Positions 14,301-27,228 of a DNA stretch of 64,000 bases are shown here, piece by piece. A model generated the notes under the pieces. It worked only from the letters and a program-made list of their open reading frames with translations, was not told the origin of the DNA and ran no database searches. The stretch comes from Saccoglossus kowalevskii (taxonomy: Eukaryota; Hemichordata; Enteropneusta; Harrimaniidae). The DNA lies in contig NW_003125900.1 in NCBI RefSeq assembly GCF_000003605.2, positions 54,324 through 118,323 on the forward strand, read 5' to 3'. Positions within the stretch are counted from its first letter, which is position 1; each line of letters opens with the position of its first letter. The translations under genes were made by a program, and so were the position numbers.

Positions 14301-15332
14301 ATACAATTATACAATATACAATTGATTTTGTTTTACATAATTTATAAATCCATTACTGCACATTTGTTTCAACTGTTAACACTGGTGTTTCAAAAAATTA
14401 CACTATTTTCGAAAATGGCTGTGTGTGCTTACATTAATGTAGAGCGACTCGGGTGTCGGCGTTTATTCCATGTATATGCAGGTGCAGGGCCCTCTATACA
14501 ACTCATAGTTCATGCTCAAGTAGTTGACAAAATGAAGGTAATAAAAAACCGAAATAGCACCCAACATTACAAATGGTATATTCACTTTCCATAATTCTAA
14601 GCGAATAAATAGGTGAGTTGTTTCTAGTCACCGCCGATCATTTCAAAAAGAACCCGACGCCCACTGCACCTCTGAGCACCAGAAAGCAATGTTTCCTGTT
14701 CTTACCTGTAGTACTCAATATTCCTTCTCCAAGTATCATCTACGGAGATAATAATAAATAATAATACGTACACAGGTAATTAACGTTAAAATGTAATAAA
14801 GGTAAACGAATGCAGATTATAATCTTGTATGGGTAGGTTTGATAGTTCAAATACATTATCAAGCTGCCTCATGACGTAATAAACAAAGTGAAACATATAG
14901 CGGGTATACACTGTACATATTCATGATCTGGAGACAACAACAAAACCCCATAAATTTAAAATGATTAAGATTAATATGATCAGATACCAGTATTACTGGA
15001 ATAATGTTAATTGCCATTTCGTCAGCAGATTTCCAGTGTCAATAATATATAATGCAGACCTGTTGAAAAAAAAATATATACATAATGTGACATTCGTAAT
15101 TCGGTAAAACGTTTCAATCCTTTTCTTTCTTATTACTAAATATATAACAATTCTAACAATCGATTAATGAGCCAGTTAACTCAGTCCAATAATCAGTTCG
15201 TTTGAAAAAAGCAGCAAAAAGTGATTATACACACAGTAATGTATGAACAAAATAACATAAAATTAAGGCGCAAGATAAATATTGCTAAGATAACAACATT
15301 TACTTACATAGACAGCACTACTCTGCTACAAT
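11308..15332 (-). CDS. LamG-LamG-C-type lectin protein
   Basis: Predicted carbohydrate-binding protein of about 563 residues. Coding exons on the minus strand: 14739-14706, 14234-13626, 13274-12675, 12479-12143, 11753-11686 and 11351-11308, all phase-compatible. A non-coding first exon ending at 15308 is inferred from GTAAGT and the TATA box. Exons 2 and 3 each encode one concanavalin-like LamG/pentraxin domain (IWHHVCGTWQSNDGALVIYI in the first, WHHVCTTWESTGGEWVIYD in the second). Exons 4 and 5 form a C-type lectin fold starting near KRYEVFTSQVEW, with GFWFGLARDSNG, a QPN site, CAQLW, WDDNYC and GYICEF. QPN plus WDD suggests calcium-dependent sugar binding. The ATG at 14739 gives no obvious signal peptide, so secretion is unproven and a missed upstream exon is possible. 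The last short exon is the weakest part of the model. Confidence 0.85.
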
Positions 15333-15358
15333 GCTCGGTGAATGTAGACTGCACGAGA

Positions 15359-15366
15359 TATTTATA
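15359..15366 (-). promoter_or_regulatory. TATA box of the LamG/lectin gene
   Basis: Minus-strand TATAAATA. A donor-type GTAAGT follows at 15307, leaving room for a roughly 25-nt first non-coding exon starting near 15332. The spacing from TATA box to presumed start is about 30 bp, as usual for TATA promoters. The transcript start is inferred. Confidence 0.55.
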
Positions 15367-15379
15367 GAATTGTTTATAG

Positions 15380-18300
15380 CGGTCCCATTACTCTAGCAAC
15401 GCCACATGAAGGTTAACATATGCGGGTTCATTTATTAAAAATCGTAATTGAAAGTTGGATTTCACACGATTCCCCGCAAATCAAATTGACAGCTAACATT
15501 CTACTGGAGCATACACTCGTAGAATGTTCAGTAACTACCGGCATTGCGGTGTTCTGCTTGTTACAATTAATTGTATTGGATGAAATACCAAACGTTGTTA
15601 TAGACACAGTATACCTCTATCCTGACGATAACGTAGTCAGAAAACGCAGCAAAAAGGGATATTCATTATTTCAGAGTTATCATAGAAGGAACGTCCTTTA
15701 AAACGTCCTAACACGTCCTGTTCGATACGCATGCCATTCTACGTATATAACACGAATAAAACACGTAACCTTGTAACATTTAAGCCCATACCACCTTAAA
15801 GGGCGGCAGTCGTCGCGCCGCGTCCTCTTCGATATGAGACTCTTAGCGACGTATACAACGCGTGTAAAATACATTGTTTATTTACATGAAAATCGAACAC
15901 GCGCTGCGCGACGACCACCGCGCTTTAAAGACACAAATATAATAACTGAAAATCTAATATAGAGTATATTATTAATATATGTTTATGTTACAGTAGCCTT
16001 TGTTATTAAGTTTATGCGCTTTTTACACCAGACGACACTTATTAAATCGTTTTTGAGTTACGACATTCTGTCACGATGTGCCTATTTATATGCATGAGAG
16101 GAGAAATAATACTTGCGAAACTCGATTGACAATTTACTTACGTATTGTTGTTTCTACTATTCCATACCCTGGATCCATCCAATCAACTATATATCTAGTA
16201 ATTTTGATGTTATGATTTAAATTTTCCCCATGACATAATTATCATTGTTCATTTTCTTATTGTGGGGGAAATTTGCAAGATATGTTTAAAAAATATTATT
16301 GCTCACGGACATTGTAGTAACACTTGGTTTGAAGATTTATTCTCATGTACTACACAACTACACAAAAACACAAGTATTATTGCAAATTAACCAACTTGTA
16401 AAAACAACACATATGGGAAAAGGGCCACATCCACTTAAACCGAATGTCTAATTAACCTACTCATACTTGAATACATGTTTGGTCAGGAAAAAACTCATCT
16501 TACTTCATATGGTTAATAGCATACAATTTAATATGCATAATTATGTGTGCCTAATTGGTTGATAGAAAAACAAAAATGTATGTGTGTGCATGTAAGGCAC
16601 AAAACAGAATAAATTAACATAAAAAGCAATATATTGTTACACCAGTTATAATATGTATGCGAGTTTTAATACGAATACGAATAAATACCTGACCTGATTG
16701 ATATATTTTATTTTTATATCATAGGTGTTTCAATACATGTACGCAGTGGTGCAAAACAACAAACAAAGTTTCCAATATATTGACTGGTTGTCTTTATAGA
16801 CCCGACCCCATTAATAAACGCTTGACGCCATGGACAACTATCACACATACTAGCGTTTAATATGTCTACGTTTCCAAGAGCATTTTGCAAGTACGGTTAC
16901 ATTAAAAACTATTTACATTGCGTTTTAATTAAAGAGTGAGTTTTAATAAGCAGAACATTCTCCACATTTGCCACCAACCTCCTCGAAATGAACAAAAACA
17001 TATACCACATTTATTTATGATTTATGTTTATGAGTTTTCATATCGGAACACGCAAATTTCGATTCAGAGAACATTGGATTTCAAATATTGATTTATGACA
17101 AATTACCTGCACAATACGGATACATTGTGGAAAATGTGTTTAATAGTAGTATATTTTTTATTCAAAGAAGCCTTGTATTTATGGTTCCAGAGAATGTTAT
17201 TCAATTCTTCAAATGCATCTTTTATTGATGATGCAAGACCTAGTCTAATACAACACACATGGCTAAAGTGCAAATTATTGATGAAATCACCAAGGAAACG
17301 TTATTTGTTTGAATACATTTTCCAAGATATACTGTAATCTGTACTGAACTGTAATTAAAAAATGAACTTGGCATAATTGTGCTGTTACTTACCGTTTCTA
17401 TAGCAATGCGGTGTTCTCAGAAGGAACATTTATTTTGAAACTGACATTTCCGGTAATAATAAATGATATTTTACCAGGTGGGTGCATAACAGCACTGTTT
17501 ATTATTTTTGTAATTCCATTTTGATTTTAACGTTATTTACCTATTTTACTTTTCAAAACAAATTGTTCATCTAATTTTATTAGAATTTTTGTTTTGTCAA
17601 GTTTATGTTATGTTACGTTGTCATGTATAGTGATTTTGTTTTCATGTATCAGCAATGATTGGTTTGGACCAATAGGCTTTCTAGGTAGGTACTAAGAATA
17701 TACCCGTCAATAACCATCATATCATTTCAAACATATGTACAAGAGAATAGAACATGGAATCATATATGCTATTCTTGCCATTCTATTCCAAGCATTATAT
17801 GGTGAAAAAGACACTTTTAATCAAAGTTGCTATTGGCGTGGTTATATGGTTGCTAGGGTATGATGTCATGCAAAAAACAAATTTTTCAAAACACGTACAC
17901 CACGAAAGAAAATCAGTTTTATTGATCGAAAGTTCATGCACTGTGATTACAATGGTGACACACAAGCCTAATAAAATGAAAAGTATACGAGTTAAATAGT
18001 ATTTTAAATAGTGTCTACATAAAAAATGACATTGATGAATATAAGATCAGAGTAATTATATTTAACCACAAGATAAGTAAAGGTAGTAGAGAGTGGAATA
18101 TTAATGCAAATGTAATGTAAAATTAAAGAATTTTCTGTAGAATTCAGCTTCATACAAATAAAGTAATAAATCAGTCAGCAAGGAAGCACAACTTTGTCAA
18201 AAATGTCATCCTCCAAATTCAACAGCCTTAACAAACGACTATGTATGTACTTGCAACGAATAGTTTTCAATGAAAAATGCATGAGAATGATTAGATAAAC

Positions 18301-18879
18301 TGTTATTATGCAGTACGGACAAACTAGCGCAAACTAGTGATGGGTAGGTGGGGAAGGTCACAGCTTCGTTTTAGAATAGCTGTAATCGAAACATAAAGCA
18401 ACACTGCGAGTTAATAGGAGGTTATATTGACTGTACATTGTATTTAATTAGAATGGAATGGCAGCATATTATTTATGTGTTTAGGCAATATCTGGAGGGG
18501 TTAGGGGCAAACTGAAACACTTCCAACCATTTAGACACGTCCATTGCTGAGTATATCTGGAGGTACTTGTATGCGAAGATTATAATGAAAGGTCAAAACC
18601 TTTTGACTAAAAGTCGGCGAAACAGCATTCTTTGGTAAAAAATTATTTGGTATTTACTGTACGACTACCCTGTTAAGGGCAATTCAATTCCTGTGTCATG
18701 CAGGTCTTGTAACAGGGAATTTTAAAGTGAGTTACAGCTCTGCTGAGCATGTGGCCGAGATAAAATCCGACTGTGACATACAGTCTTTTATTTTAGTTCG
18801 AGTTCCCATTTAGAGAGTGAGTCTTGTGGTGTATATACTAATATACTTTACAACATCCTGGATGAACCAATCCCAGAAG
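15380..18879. other. Intergenic, AT-rich, no gene seen apart from one MITE
   Basis: Spacer upstream of the lectin gene promoter. It holds MITE family A copy 2 and otherwise short frames without motifs (for example 17095-17337 and 17754-17999). No splice-consistent exon chain was found on either strand. Confidence 0.5.
15796..15928. mobile_element. MITE copy 2, 133 bp (family A)
   Basis: Same length as copy 1 and inverted relative to it, bounded by TTAA on both sides. It lies about 430 bp upstream of the TATA box of the lectin gene. Confidence 0.85.
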
Positions 18880-20760
18880 CAATGAAGAAGCTCTTACTGC
18901 TTCAGAGATATTAATCTTCCCCCTAGCCTCTGTTTGATAATAACAATACAGGATAGCTTACTTTAGGCAGACAGCATTTGTAGTAGGCTATTACCTGTGG
19001 GGTGGCAGATGGATGTACTTCAGATGTCACTTCTCAACATTTCACAGACACTCATGGAAGAGATTTTAGCTCTTGGAGGATTTAAGATTCAATTCGCTCT
19101 TAAGATCGAACTTTGGAAAGACAATGGCAATGGTTAATGGCATGGAGGAGTGCACAGATCCAGGAGACCAATGAGGCACCAGATAGGGCTTTCCCCACTA
19201 TAAGGAGACGTTTTAAAATGGTGGTGGTCGAAAGAGTTATGACTCTCTGGCTTCACATTGCTGAGTATCAGCCACTGAGGGGCAGCTCATATATCCCATT
19301 ACCAGCAGCAATGAGAAACAAGAAAACGGTCATCAATATGAAAAACAAACTCTTTGATTGGCACTGTGCTCATCTATTTTGCATGAAGGTATATGCCGTA
19401 TCCTATTCAGGATACCCTCGATTTTCACATGAGTGATGCCCCTACACCCATCTCTCAGATTTAGAAGATCTGTCGTCTGGGTGAATCTGGTGCTCCACAA
19501 CCCCTGGTTCTGATGGATGTGCATATGACCAGTAGCTAGTTTGCCACACCCATGAACATGCACCCTAAGTCAACTTCAAGCTTCTGCCAGCTTAGTGGGC
19601 TGCACTTGTAGATGTGAGATGTGTCAAAGACCATTTTGGCTTTTCTGTAACCATCCTTAAAATATGAGGCCACATCCTCCACTGTAAGGGAATACTGAAT
19701 ATTTTACTGCTGCGAGGCAAATAGCCATGTGGCAGAATAAGGCTTAGTTTGGTGTACTCAAAAGGCAAATAGTTTTTTCAGCCATGTGTGAGCCACATCT
19801 TCTGGAATCTGCAGCAAGCTTCTTGATGGCTGCAATGCATTTCCATTAGTCTCGAGGGCTATTGTAAGCATCCTAATATCCATGTTATCACCTAAAGTAG
19901 TAATTTGTGTCTTCAAATTGCTTCTTCTGTAACCAGAGATTCGGGAAGAATGCTGAGACTCAGGTTCTTGACCGATAAAAAGCTAACTTGAGCCATGAAC
20001 TGGGAATACTCACGAACCGTGTCATCAGCACTCTGAAAAGTGTTCAAAGCATGGTTTTGCTGACGATGTTCAGCATTATTCCAGTCAAGAAGCTCAGACC
20101 AAGCAGTATGGACAGCTTGGACTTGTTCTATGGCTAAATTATGACACTTGCAGTCCCTGAAATGTCGGCATTTTCCCACTTTGACAAGAGGTAGTTTGAA
20201 GGCCAGAACATGAAGAGGCCACCACTGATAAGTAATTCCATGGAAGCTGCCACTTCATAATATAATATGGTAGGATCCCATGTTAGCATATCCTTTATGA
20301 AATGGCCAGGTTAATACGACTGTAAGTGGGGCTAAATGAATGCCATAGAGGTAATACAGCTCGCAGGTAGCACTGCCTAATACATGCCCAACAAAAGGGT
20401 CAACCGCCAGATTAACAACCAGCTTTTGCTGATTTTTACCAGGGATTGGAAGGAACATGGTGACTATCCAACAGTATTTGTCATAAGACTTTCTGGATAC
20501 TGTTTGGCATGCCCCCTTGCAATCAGTGCAGCTAGTCGTTCTCTCTTGTGCCAAGCTTCACTTTCAGACTCTGCATCCAGTTTTCCTGAACCAAGCTTCA
20601 GATAAAAATTCACAGGAGAATTGTTGGGTGGATTGTTCGGTTCATTTTTGTGATATTTCCTTCTACAGCAGTCGATCAGGTCATGACTGCCTTCATATAA
20701 CTGCATTCAGATGTTGCTATTGTCAGCTGCCGAATCGTACAAACCACACAAACTGATAAC
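18880..20760 (-). mobile_element. Decayed coding block, family unassigned
   Basis: The minus strand keeps several broken frames with ordinary protein-like composition (around 20706-20464, 20554-20255, 20179-19913 and 19563-19333). The peptide KCIAA plus CGS-like residues near 19793-19860 matches a similar stretch near 60980-61060, showing the two blocks share ancestry. GC is higher than in the surrounding spacer. I could not assign the family, which could be a DNA transposon or a virus-like element, so I describe it only as an old, broken repeat. Confidence 0.4.
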
Positions 20761-21297
20761 CAAAATTGATGCCTGAATAAATAAGTGTTAACCACGTGTT
20801 TCAAATGACTTTATAAGCAGTAGGCTGATCAGACTTCAATATAAGCTTAGCATGTTTTGTCTCTGTAAGCCACTGATGGACCATGGCATGTTCTTCTCAT
20901 GTTGGAACTACATAATCTTGCTTGAGACAATCTCCAATGATTATCGACCAGTGACGACATGCCGAAATGTTTCTTTTTAATCATACTTTTGCATCATAGG
21001 CATGTTTTTGTAACATGCCACAAACAATCACTGACAAAAGCATCACGTTCATGAGCTTTTGGGTTTACAAATCGTAATGCAAACATTAATTAATTTAGTT
21101 ACTAAAGAATGCATAGCAGAGGAATAAAATAACAACAACAACAACAAAAAGCTATATTCAAAACATATCGAACTGTTCATGTAGTATAAATTGCTCAAAT
21201 ATGTTGCTGTACTATTATTTTTAGAAACTTTTGTACAATTGATCTTATGTTATTGTAAAATCACATTGAGAATAATACAGTACGAGTAGAACATGAA

Positions 21298-21550
21298 TAA
21301 TATGACGTTATTACGAGGATACTTCAAAGTATGAACGAAGACAGTACAGCAGAAGTGCAGCAGAGGTCGATGCGACGGTGTACTGTCTTATTATTACACA
21401 TCTTTTCCTTCCAAGGATACATCATGGGAATGCCGAAATCCAAGAACAGAATCAGCGAACTTCATTGTGAAAAGTCTGGTATGCACTCAGACAGTGCACC
21501 ATCGCTTCGACCTTCATACTTTGAGATATCCTCGTAATAACCTCATATTA
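21298..21550. mobile_element. MITE copy 1, about 253 bp, TAATATGA ends (family B)
   Basis: The ends are inverted copies of about 35 bp reading TAATATGAsG then TTATTACGAGGATA then CAAAGTATG. Inside is an inverted pair GAAGACAGTAC / GTACTGTCTT, and a stretch with CATCATGGGAATGCCG that also occurs beside copy 2 at 35590-35610. No transposase is encoded. The superfamily is not clear from the ends. Confidence 0.8.
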
Positions 21551-22560
21551 TACATGTAATTACAGCGCATTAATACCTAAATTTAAAAGTTATTTTTATG
21601 CAAAATATTTAGATACATTATTGCATTGTTTAAGAAATTTTATACTCTTTTTGCCATGCATATATAAAAGATGCATTGTTAGTTTGTATTCATCCATCCA
21701 TTTGGTATAAATCTAGATTCTCAGTGGACAAGATTGTAATAGTAGTCTATGTCTATTTACCGGTATGAATCCTACAATCACTCTGATAATTTCCATGTAC
21801 GTGATTCCATGTACGTGATGATATTTTAGTCATCATTATCTTCTTTGTCAACTACTTTATTCGTCCTGATGTGGTTTCCAAAAAGATTAAATTGCCATCT
21901 TATCGTGATCTGCATTATGGATGGTTTCTTGTATTTCAGTTCACACAATCTCAAAGCTTTTGTTAGTTAAATGTCCTTACACTTCCATATCTTTTACAGC
22001 AGTTGATGGTTAGTACGCCACATCTAGTAGCTCACAGTATCTTTCCCTGATTTTACGGGGTGCACTGAAGCTTTCACTACGTTTGGTGTTAACAGCGACC
22101 TCTAGTGTCAGTCGTCATAAAAACAAAGACTGAGTAATTTTATTAATTATTTTGTACAATTATTTAGATAGTTTGTATTCATGGTGCAGATTTAGTCGTG
22201 TATTACCGAGAAGTGTTTTTTCCCATGATGCAACGGTCGCCATTTCTCCATTGTTTGTAACGGTAAACGCTATGAGGCATTTTCGCCAATAATCACTCGG
22301 AGCACTAGCTAAATAGGCCCACGCGGTATTGTAGTTGTATTATTTGTACTTCAGAGAACAATTTTGTTAGGTGATGAACCAGTATAGAAATGTTCGATGT
22401 GACAATGACGTGTTATGAGTACAAGCATTACAATGTGAACGATTTCATCATCACCTCGCTTGTATTAAGATTTAGTCATTTTGTATGTTCTTTGTTAATT
22501 GTTAGATCTTACAGTGTTGTATATGTAAATTGAAGACGAAATTAAAGAGATATGCCACAT
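21551..22560. other. Intergenic, no gene seen
   Basis: AT-rich spacer. The only small structure is a 14-bp direct repeat TTCCATGTACGTGA twice in tandem near 21793-21820. No domain-bearing frame is visible. Confidence 0.45.
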
Positions 22561-23080
22561 TAGTCAAGAATGGGATTGCCTGAATTGTAGTATTAGCTGG
22601 GGATGCCAGACAGTTAGCAACTCCTGATGCAATGGTTTTTATGAAACTAGCCCCTGCAAATTGATATGCTCACCGATTTCTACCCCAATCTACCAATAAA
22701 TACCATGAATCAGTGGCATCCACCAATTTATGTACACATGCCCATTATTTTAATTGGATCGCTTGCAGCATACACCCACTCAATCAGTGGTTTGCACATG
22801 TGTCCATCAGGGCGCGTCAGGAATGTTACCTTCCAAAAATGCCATCTTCCATATGCTTCATGTAAATATTGTAATACTGAGTGTACATCCATACAATTTC
22901 CGTATATATGTGTCTCCAAAAACTACTCTTTCCTTACATTGAATTGCCAAGGACTGACCTCAATATCCAGGTCACCATAATAATGTACATCAGTGTTTAT
23001 CTCCATGTCAGTGATCAACACATTAGTAATGAAAGCATGCTTCATAAACTGGGACACTAGTTGCTGAGGATTTGTCAACT
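22560..23080 (-). pseudogene. Decayed coding-like stretch, unassigned
   Basis: Minus-strand reading gives protein-like segments such as GDLDIEVSPWQFNVRK and GRWHFWKVTFLTRPDGHMCK in nearby frames, with balanced composition unlike the spacer. I do not recognise the family. It may be a fragment of a mobile element. Confidence 0.3.
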
Positions 23081-23641
23081 TTTGTTACCCCTGTCTATTT
23101 AAAGTCACAAGAAAAAAAAGGTATTGCTAATCTAGGAACTAATTCACATTAAACTTTACAATTCGACCCCCTCCAAAAACCCACAAAAGAACACGGCAAT
23201 ACTGCAGCAGATATTGAGAACATAGTGCGTTATGAGCCCCCGAGTCACAAAGACTGTCAGAATCACTGTCAGAGTCACTGTCAGAATATTGAATTGAAAA
23301 CAGATGATCAAAAAACCATTGTCTACTATAAAGAGGGCGCCAGACGTGCCACTTTCATATATATTTTCCGTGTTATTACATTTTCGTGTCATTCTACTGC
23401 CAGCTAGGTATAATAAGTTGAAGGAATGAATGCAATATATGCTTTGTACATCTGTCAATCTAGAGATTCCCGGATTCAAAACCCTGTTAGATTAATATAA
23501 TGACAATTTCTAAATATAGCATCCCAAAATTGCAAGACATGTGGCAATAAAGGGTGCACAAAGTAAATTCAAGTACTCAAGGCATGTAGAAGTATAGTCT
23601 GTAGAGGCAGCACGAGGGGGGGTGAAAACGCCCCCACTCAA

Positions 23642-24160
23642 CAAAAAAATATTTGGGGCGTCGCCTCCTAAATATCAAGCTGAAACCCTTTGTGTCAGCT
23701 AAATTTGACCACCAGAATGCATGAAATATAGTTTCGGAGGATGTATGGACCCCGTAGTAAGGTGAGCAGAAGGTAAGCAGACCCTCACCCCGATGCAAAA
23801 TTTGGCATGTGGCGGAATAAGGTACACAATGTAAATGCAGTCAGTCAATGCATGTGGCAGAATAAGATGCACAATGTAAATGCAGCAAGTCAAGACATGT
23901 GGCGGAATAAGATGCACAATGTTAATGCAGTCAGTCAAGACATATGGCGGAATAAGGTGCACAATGTAAGTGTAGTCAATCAAGGCATGTGGCAGAATAA
24001 AGTGCACAATGTAAATGCAGTCAGTCAAGGCATGTGGCAGAATAAGGTGCACAATGTAAATTCAGTAAATCAAGGCATGTGGCGGATTAAGGTGCACAAT
24101 GTAAATGCAGGCAGTCAATGCATGTGGCGGAGTAAGATGCACAATGTAAATGTAGTAAGT
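23642..24160. repeat. Minisatellite-bearing unit 1: 165-bp leader plus eight 45-bp repeats
   Basis: The leader (23642-23806) begins AAAAAAATATTTGGGGCGTC and contains GTAAGGTGAGCAGAAGGTAA. Eight 45-bp repeats with core CATGTGGCGGAATAAG follow at about 23807-24166. The whole unit is repeated from 24161 with only a few changes in the leader, so the duplication is recent. Because 45 is a multiple of three, both strands stay open as 15-residue peptide repeats. This is a property of the repeat and not evidence for a gene. A single diverged unit lies upstream at 23538-23585. Confidence 0.85.
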
Positions 24161-24505
24161 CAAAAAAATATTTGGGGCGTCGCCTCCTAAATATCAAGCT
24201 GAAACCCTTTGTGTCAGCTAAATTTGACCCTCAGAATGCATGAAATATAGTTTCGGAGGATGTACGGACCCCGTAGTAAGGTGAGCAGAAGGTAAGCAGA
24301 CCCTCTCCCCGATGCAAAATTTGGCATGTGGCGGAATAAGGTGCATAATGTAAATGCAGTCAGTCAAGGCATGTGGCGTAATAAGATGCACAATGTAAAT
24401 GCAGGCAGTCAATGCATGTGGCGGAATAAGGTGCACAATGTAAATGCAGTAAGTCAAGGCATGTGGCGGAATAAGATGCACAATGTAAATGCAGTCAGTG
24501 GAATG
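24161..24505. repeat. Minisatellite-bearing unit 2: same leader plus four 45-bp repeats
   Basis: Near-identical copy of the leader of unit 1, followed by four 45-bp repeats (24326-24505). The difference in repeat number between the two units is the normal outcome of unequal exchange in a minisatellite. Confidence 0.85.
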
Positions 24506-24540
24506 ATTCAACATACTGAAATATTTTTGTTATAACATAG

Positions 24541-25550
24541 CGTCGCAGTGGGGTCAAACATCGCGTGGGATTTGACAAAGTTGAGAGTATTTCCGTGTAT
24601 TTCCACGCTCAATAAAACGCTATACACATTTGATGATGGTCAATTTTGATGAAGTAATGGTATCTCAACTCAATATCTTCCTCTTTTTAAGCAATAAAAA
24701 AATGCTGGTCAAAATCAACTCGTTCGATTTTTTGCGGCAGACATCTGCGCCTTTCTCGAAATACGCGAGATCTCACAGTGAACGGAAAATTCCCTATTTG
24801 TAATATGGCAACTTCGAAAGGAATTCACTAATATCTGTATGATGCGGATTTTTTAAAATAAAACATGATTGTAAACACATGATTGTAAATAAAATATTTT
24901 AATATATTTGTAATAATACAAAACAATGATATTTTAACATACAAGAAGAACACAAGTGCTTAGTGGATTGTATGTAAATACCGATACAGTGAGATATATT
25001 ATTAATACGAAGATCTTCAGCGGGTTTATACAACCTTGCGCATTAGGTCCCCATTCTTCGTGGAAACTTATGTTAGAACACTTTATTTTAATTACAATGT
25101 ATTATACATATACCATCACGGTAACTATGTTTTAATATTGTTGCGGCGAGTTTTGATTGCATAGTATCATCTGTGTGTGCAATATGTGTTATTAGTGATT
25201 CTGTCGCATTTTATGATTTCTTTCGTTTGGATTTTGAGTTTTTATTATATGTAGTAATGGGTCATATGCAATACTGTTTTATTATATCATGTTAAAAGTG
25301 CCTTATTGGTAAGATCGCATCCCACCTAATCTGTGGTAATAGATGGTCATTCACCGACAATCTGGCGCAGCCCTGACAGGCAGATGTGTACATCATGGGA
25401 ACAGTGGGCTCTTACTAATACCCAAATGGTGGTAATAACACTAAAATGGAGCCAGCTGTCATGCCGTAGGATGGATGGCATTGAGTTTTGTAATAAAACT
25501 TATTAGTGCATATCTGAATCAAACGAATATACTTAGTGACGGGCTAAGAA
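24541..25550. other. Intergenic, no gene seen
   Basis: AT-rich spacer with no recognisable frame, terminal repeat or hairpin of note. Confidence 0.4.
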
Positions 25551-26230
25551 AAAAATTACAGAGTTTATATTGGGACTTAATAATTACTATTAACCATTCT
25601 GACACATAATACAATTTTTAAAAATTAATGAATAATTTATAAACGGAAGTAACGACCCGCAACGATATTAAATTTATAACAGAAATCACGGAAGGCATAT
25701 GAACATACTCAAATTTTACATCTAAACATTAAAAAACATCGATGCCATATCGAAGACTATTGAGCAAGTATTATCAAAACAAATCGAAGTCAGACCGGCT
25801 AATCCCTGCAATTGTAGCCATAGTGAATTACACACTGCGTAAACATTATCTGGTAACGAGTTGATATGAGAGAAAATTCACCACGACGTGCATAATCGGG
25901 CTGTGCATGGCACGCTTAAAGTTGAACATTCTAAAAGTTATCATCTAAACCAAATCAATTTATAACTGAAATTGTAGGTATAGCGACAGCCATCTTGTCA
26001 GTATGTGAGATAAGTGGAAATTTGTTGTAGTGTGAATAATCGGACTGTATATGGCGTGCTTAAAATTTACGACTAAACACGGTAACACATGGTTCCATCT
26101 TAAAAATTTATGAACATATTTATTGACCAGCACGATATTATATTTATTTGTACAAACTCGCACTCATTAATTTTATAATACTAATCACTGAATGCATATG
26201 ACGTACTTACAATTTATAATTAAACATCTC
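25550..26230. repeat. Field of old degenerate repeats, part 1
   Basis: Words recur at irregular spacing of about 150-300 bp: AATCGGACTGTATATGG-like, CATATGACGTACTTACAAT-like, AACTAAACAT, ACACATGGTTCCATCTT-like and AATGAATAATTTATAAACGG. The same words reappear at 29010-29480 across the gap. This suggests an ancient, partly tandem repeat family, heavily mutated. Confidence 0.55.
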
Positions 26231-27114
26231 TGAAAAAAAACGTCCCTCGGACGAGTACAGTAAGGTAACGAAAGTTCACAAGGTCACTTTTAGAAGTCTG
26301 GTGAAAATCCAAGAGGCATCTACACGCTGGGGACGATTACCATTTGAACTTAAATTCTCTTTATTATAGGAGGGGGTACGATAAAGTAGTTACACCACGA
26401 ATATGATGCCAACATCTGCCAATATAATTAGTTGTGGTGTGAACGATAGCATACTCGGACAATAAGATATGCCGAATATTAAGAGCCGAAATATTGTAAA
26501 AGTAAATGCCTCATCTGTAACAATAAATTAGAATAAGCAGCACAGTTTTTAAAACCAAAGATCAAATCCAATATTTGGCAAATGAACAACCAATCATAAA
26601 CGTATACACTTATTATGTACGCGATTTAATATTCAAGACACGCCATGGAAAAAAACTATTGTACGCTAGCTAGAGCTGTCCCATAATTCCTTGCTAGAGA
26701 ATCAAGATGGTGGACAACATAACACTGATGCAAAGTTGAATATCTAGAGATTGAAAAGTGATAGAAAAAAATGTAAATTGAATTCTCTTATTTGTGGAGC
26801 TCCTTCATCTAGGAGAATTATACTGTTTACTAAATCCCTAAGAGAGAAGGTCGGGCAAACTAAATATGTGTTATATTCGCTGTATTGTTGTATTTTAATT
26901 TGTTATGTACTAATGTAATGCATAAATAATAATTATGGGAACATATGAATTGAAATAAACATCGACAAAGTACATTTTAAAATATAAATCGATACACCTA
27001 TACACGGAACGCCAATTTAAAATAAATATGTACTACAAATGGCAGCACCTGTAAATTGATATTGATGCAAGTATAGAAGTTCGATTCTATGTACACATCA
27101 CACCCAATACATCA
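26231..27114. other. Intergenic, no gene seen
   Basis: AT-rich spacer without recognisable frames or repeats. Confidence 0.4.
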
Positions 27115-27228
27115 TTAAAGCGCGTGTTCGAATTTCATGTAAATAAACAATGTATTTTACACGCGTTGTATACGTCGCTATGATTCTCATATCGAACAGG
27201 ATGCGGCACAACGACTGTCACCCTTTAA
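27115..27228. mobile_element. MITE copy 3, internally shortened, 114 bp (family A)
   Basis: Same orientation as copy 1. It keeps TTAAAG at its left end but lacks about 19 bp of the adjacent inverted repeat, resuming at CGCGTGTTCGAATTTCATG. The right end with its TTAA is intact but more diverged than in the other copies. Confidence 0.8.

Noticed and set aside
23455-23490. tRNA-like B box on the minus strand (GGTTTTGAATCC-like)
   Set aside because: No matching A box or cloverleaf, so neither a tRNA nor a tRNA-derived SINE is supported.
23807-24505. CRISPR-like array of direct repeats
   Set aside because: Repeats are contiguous with no spacers, and the genome is eukaryotic.
23807-24535. Open frames encoding repeated 15-residue peptides on both strands
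   Set aside because: The openness follows from a 45-bp period without stops. There is no start context, domain, or splice structure.
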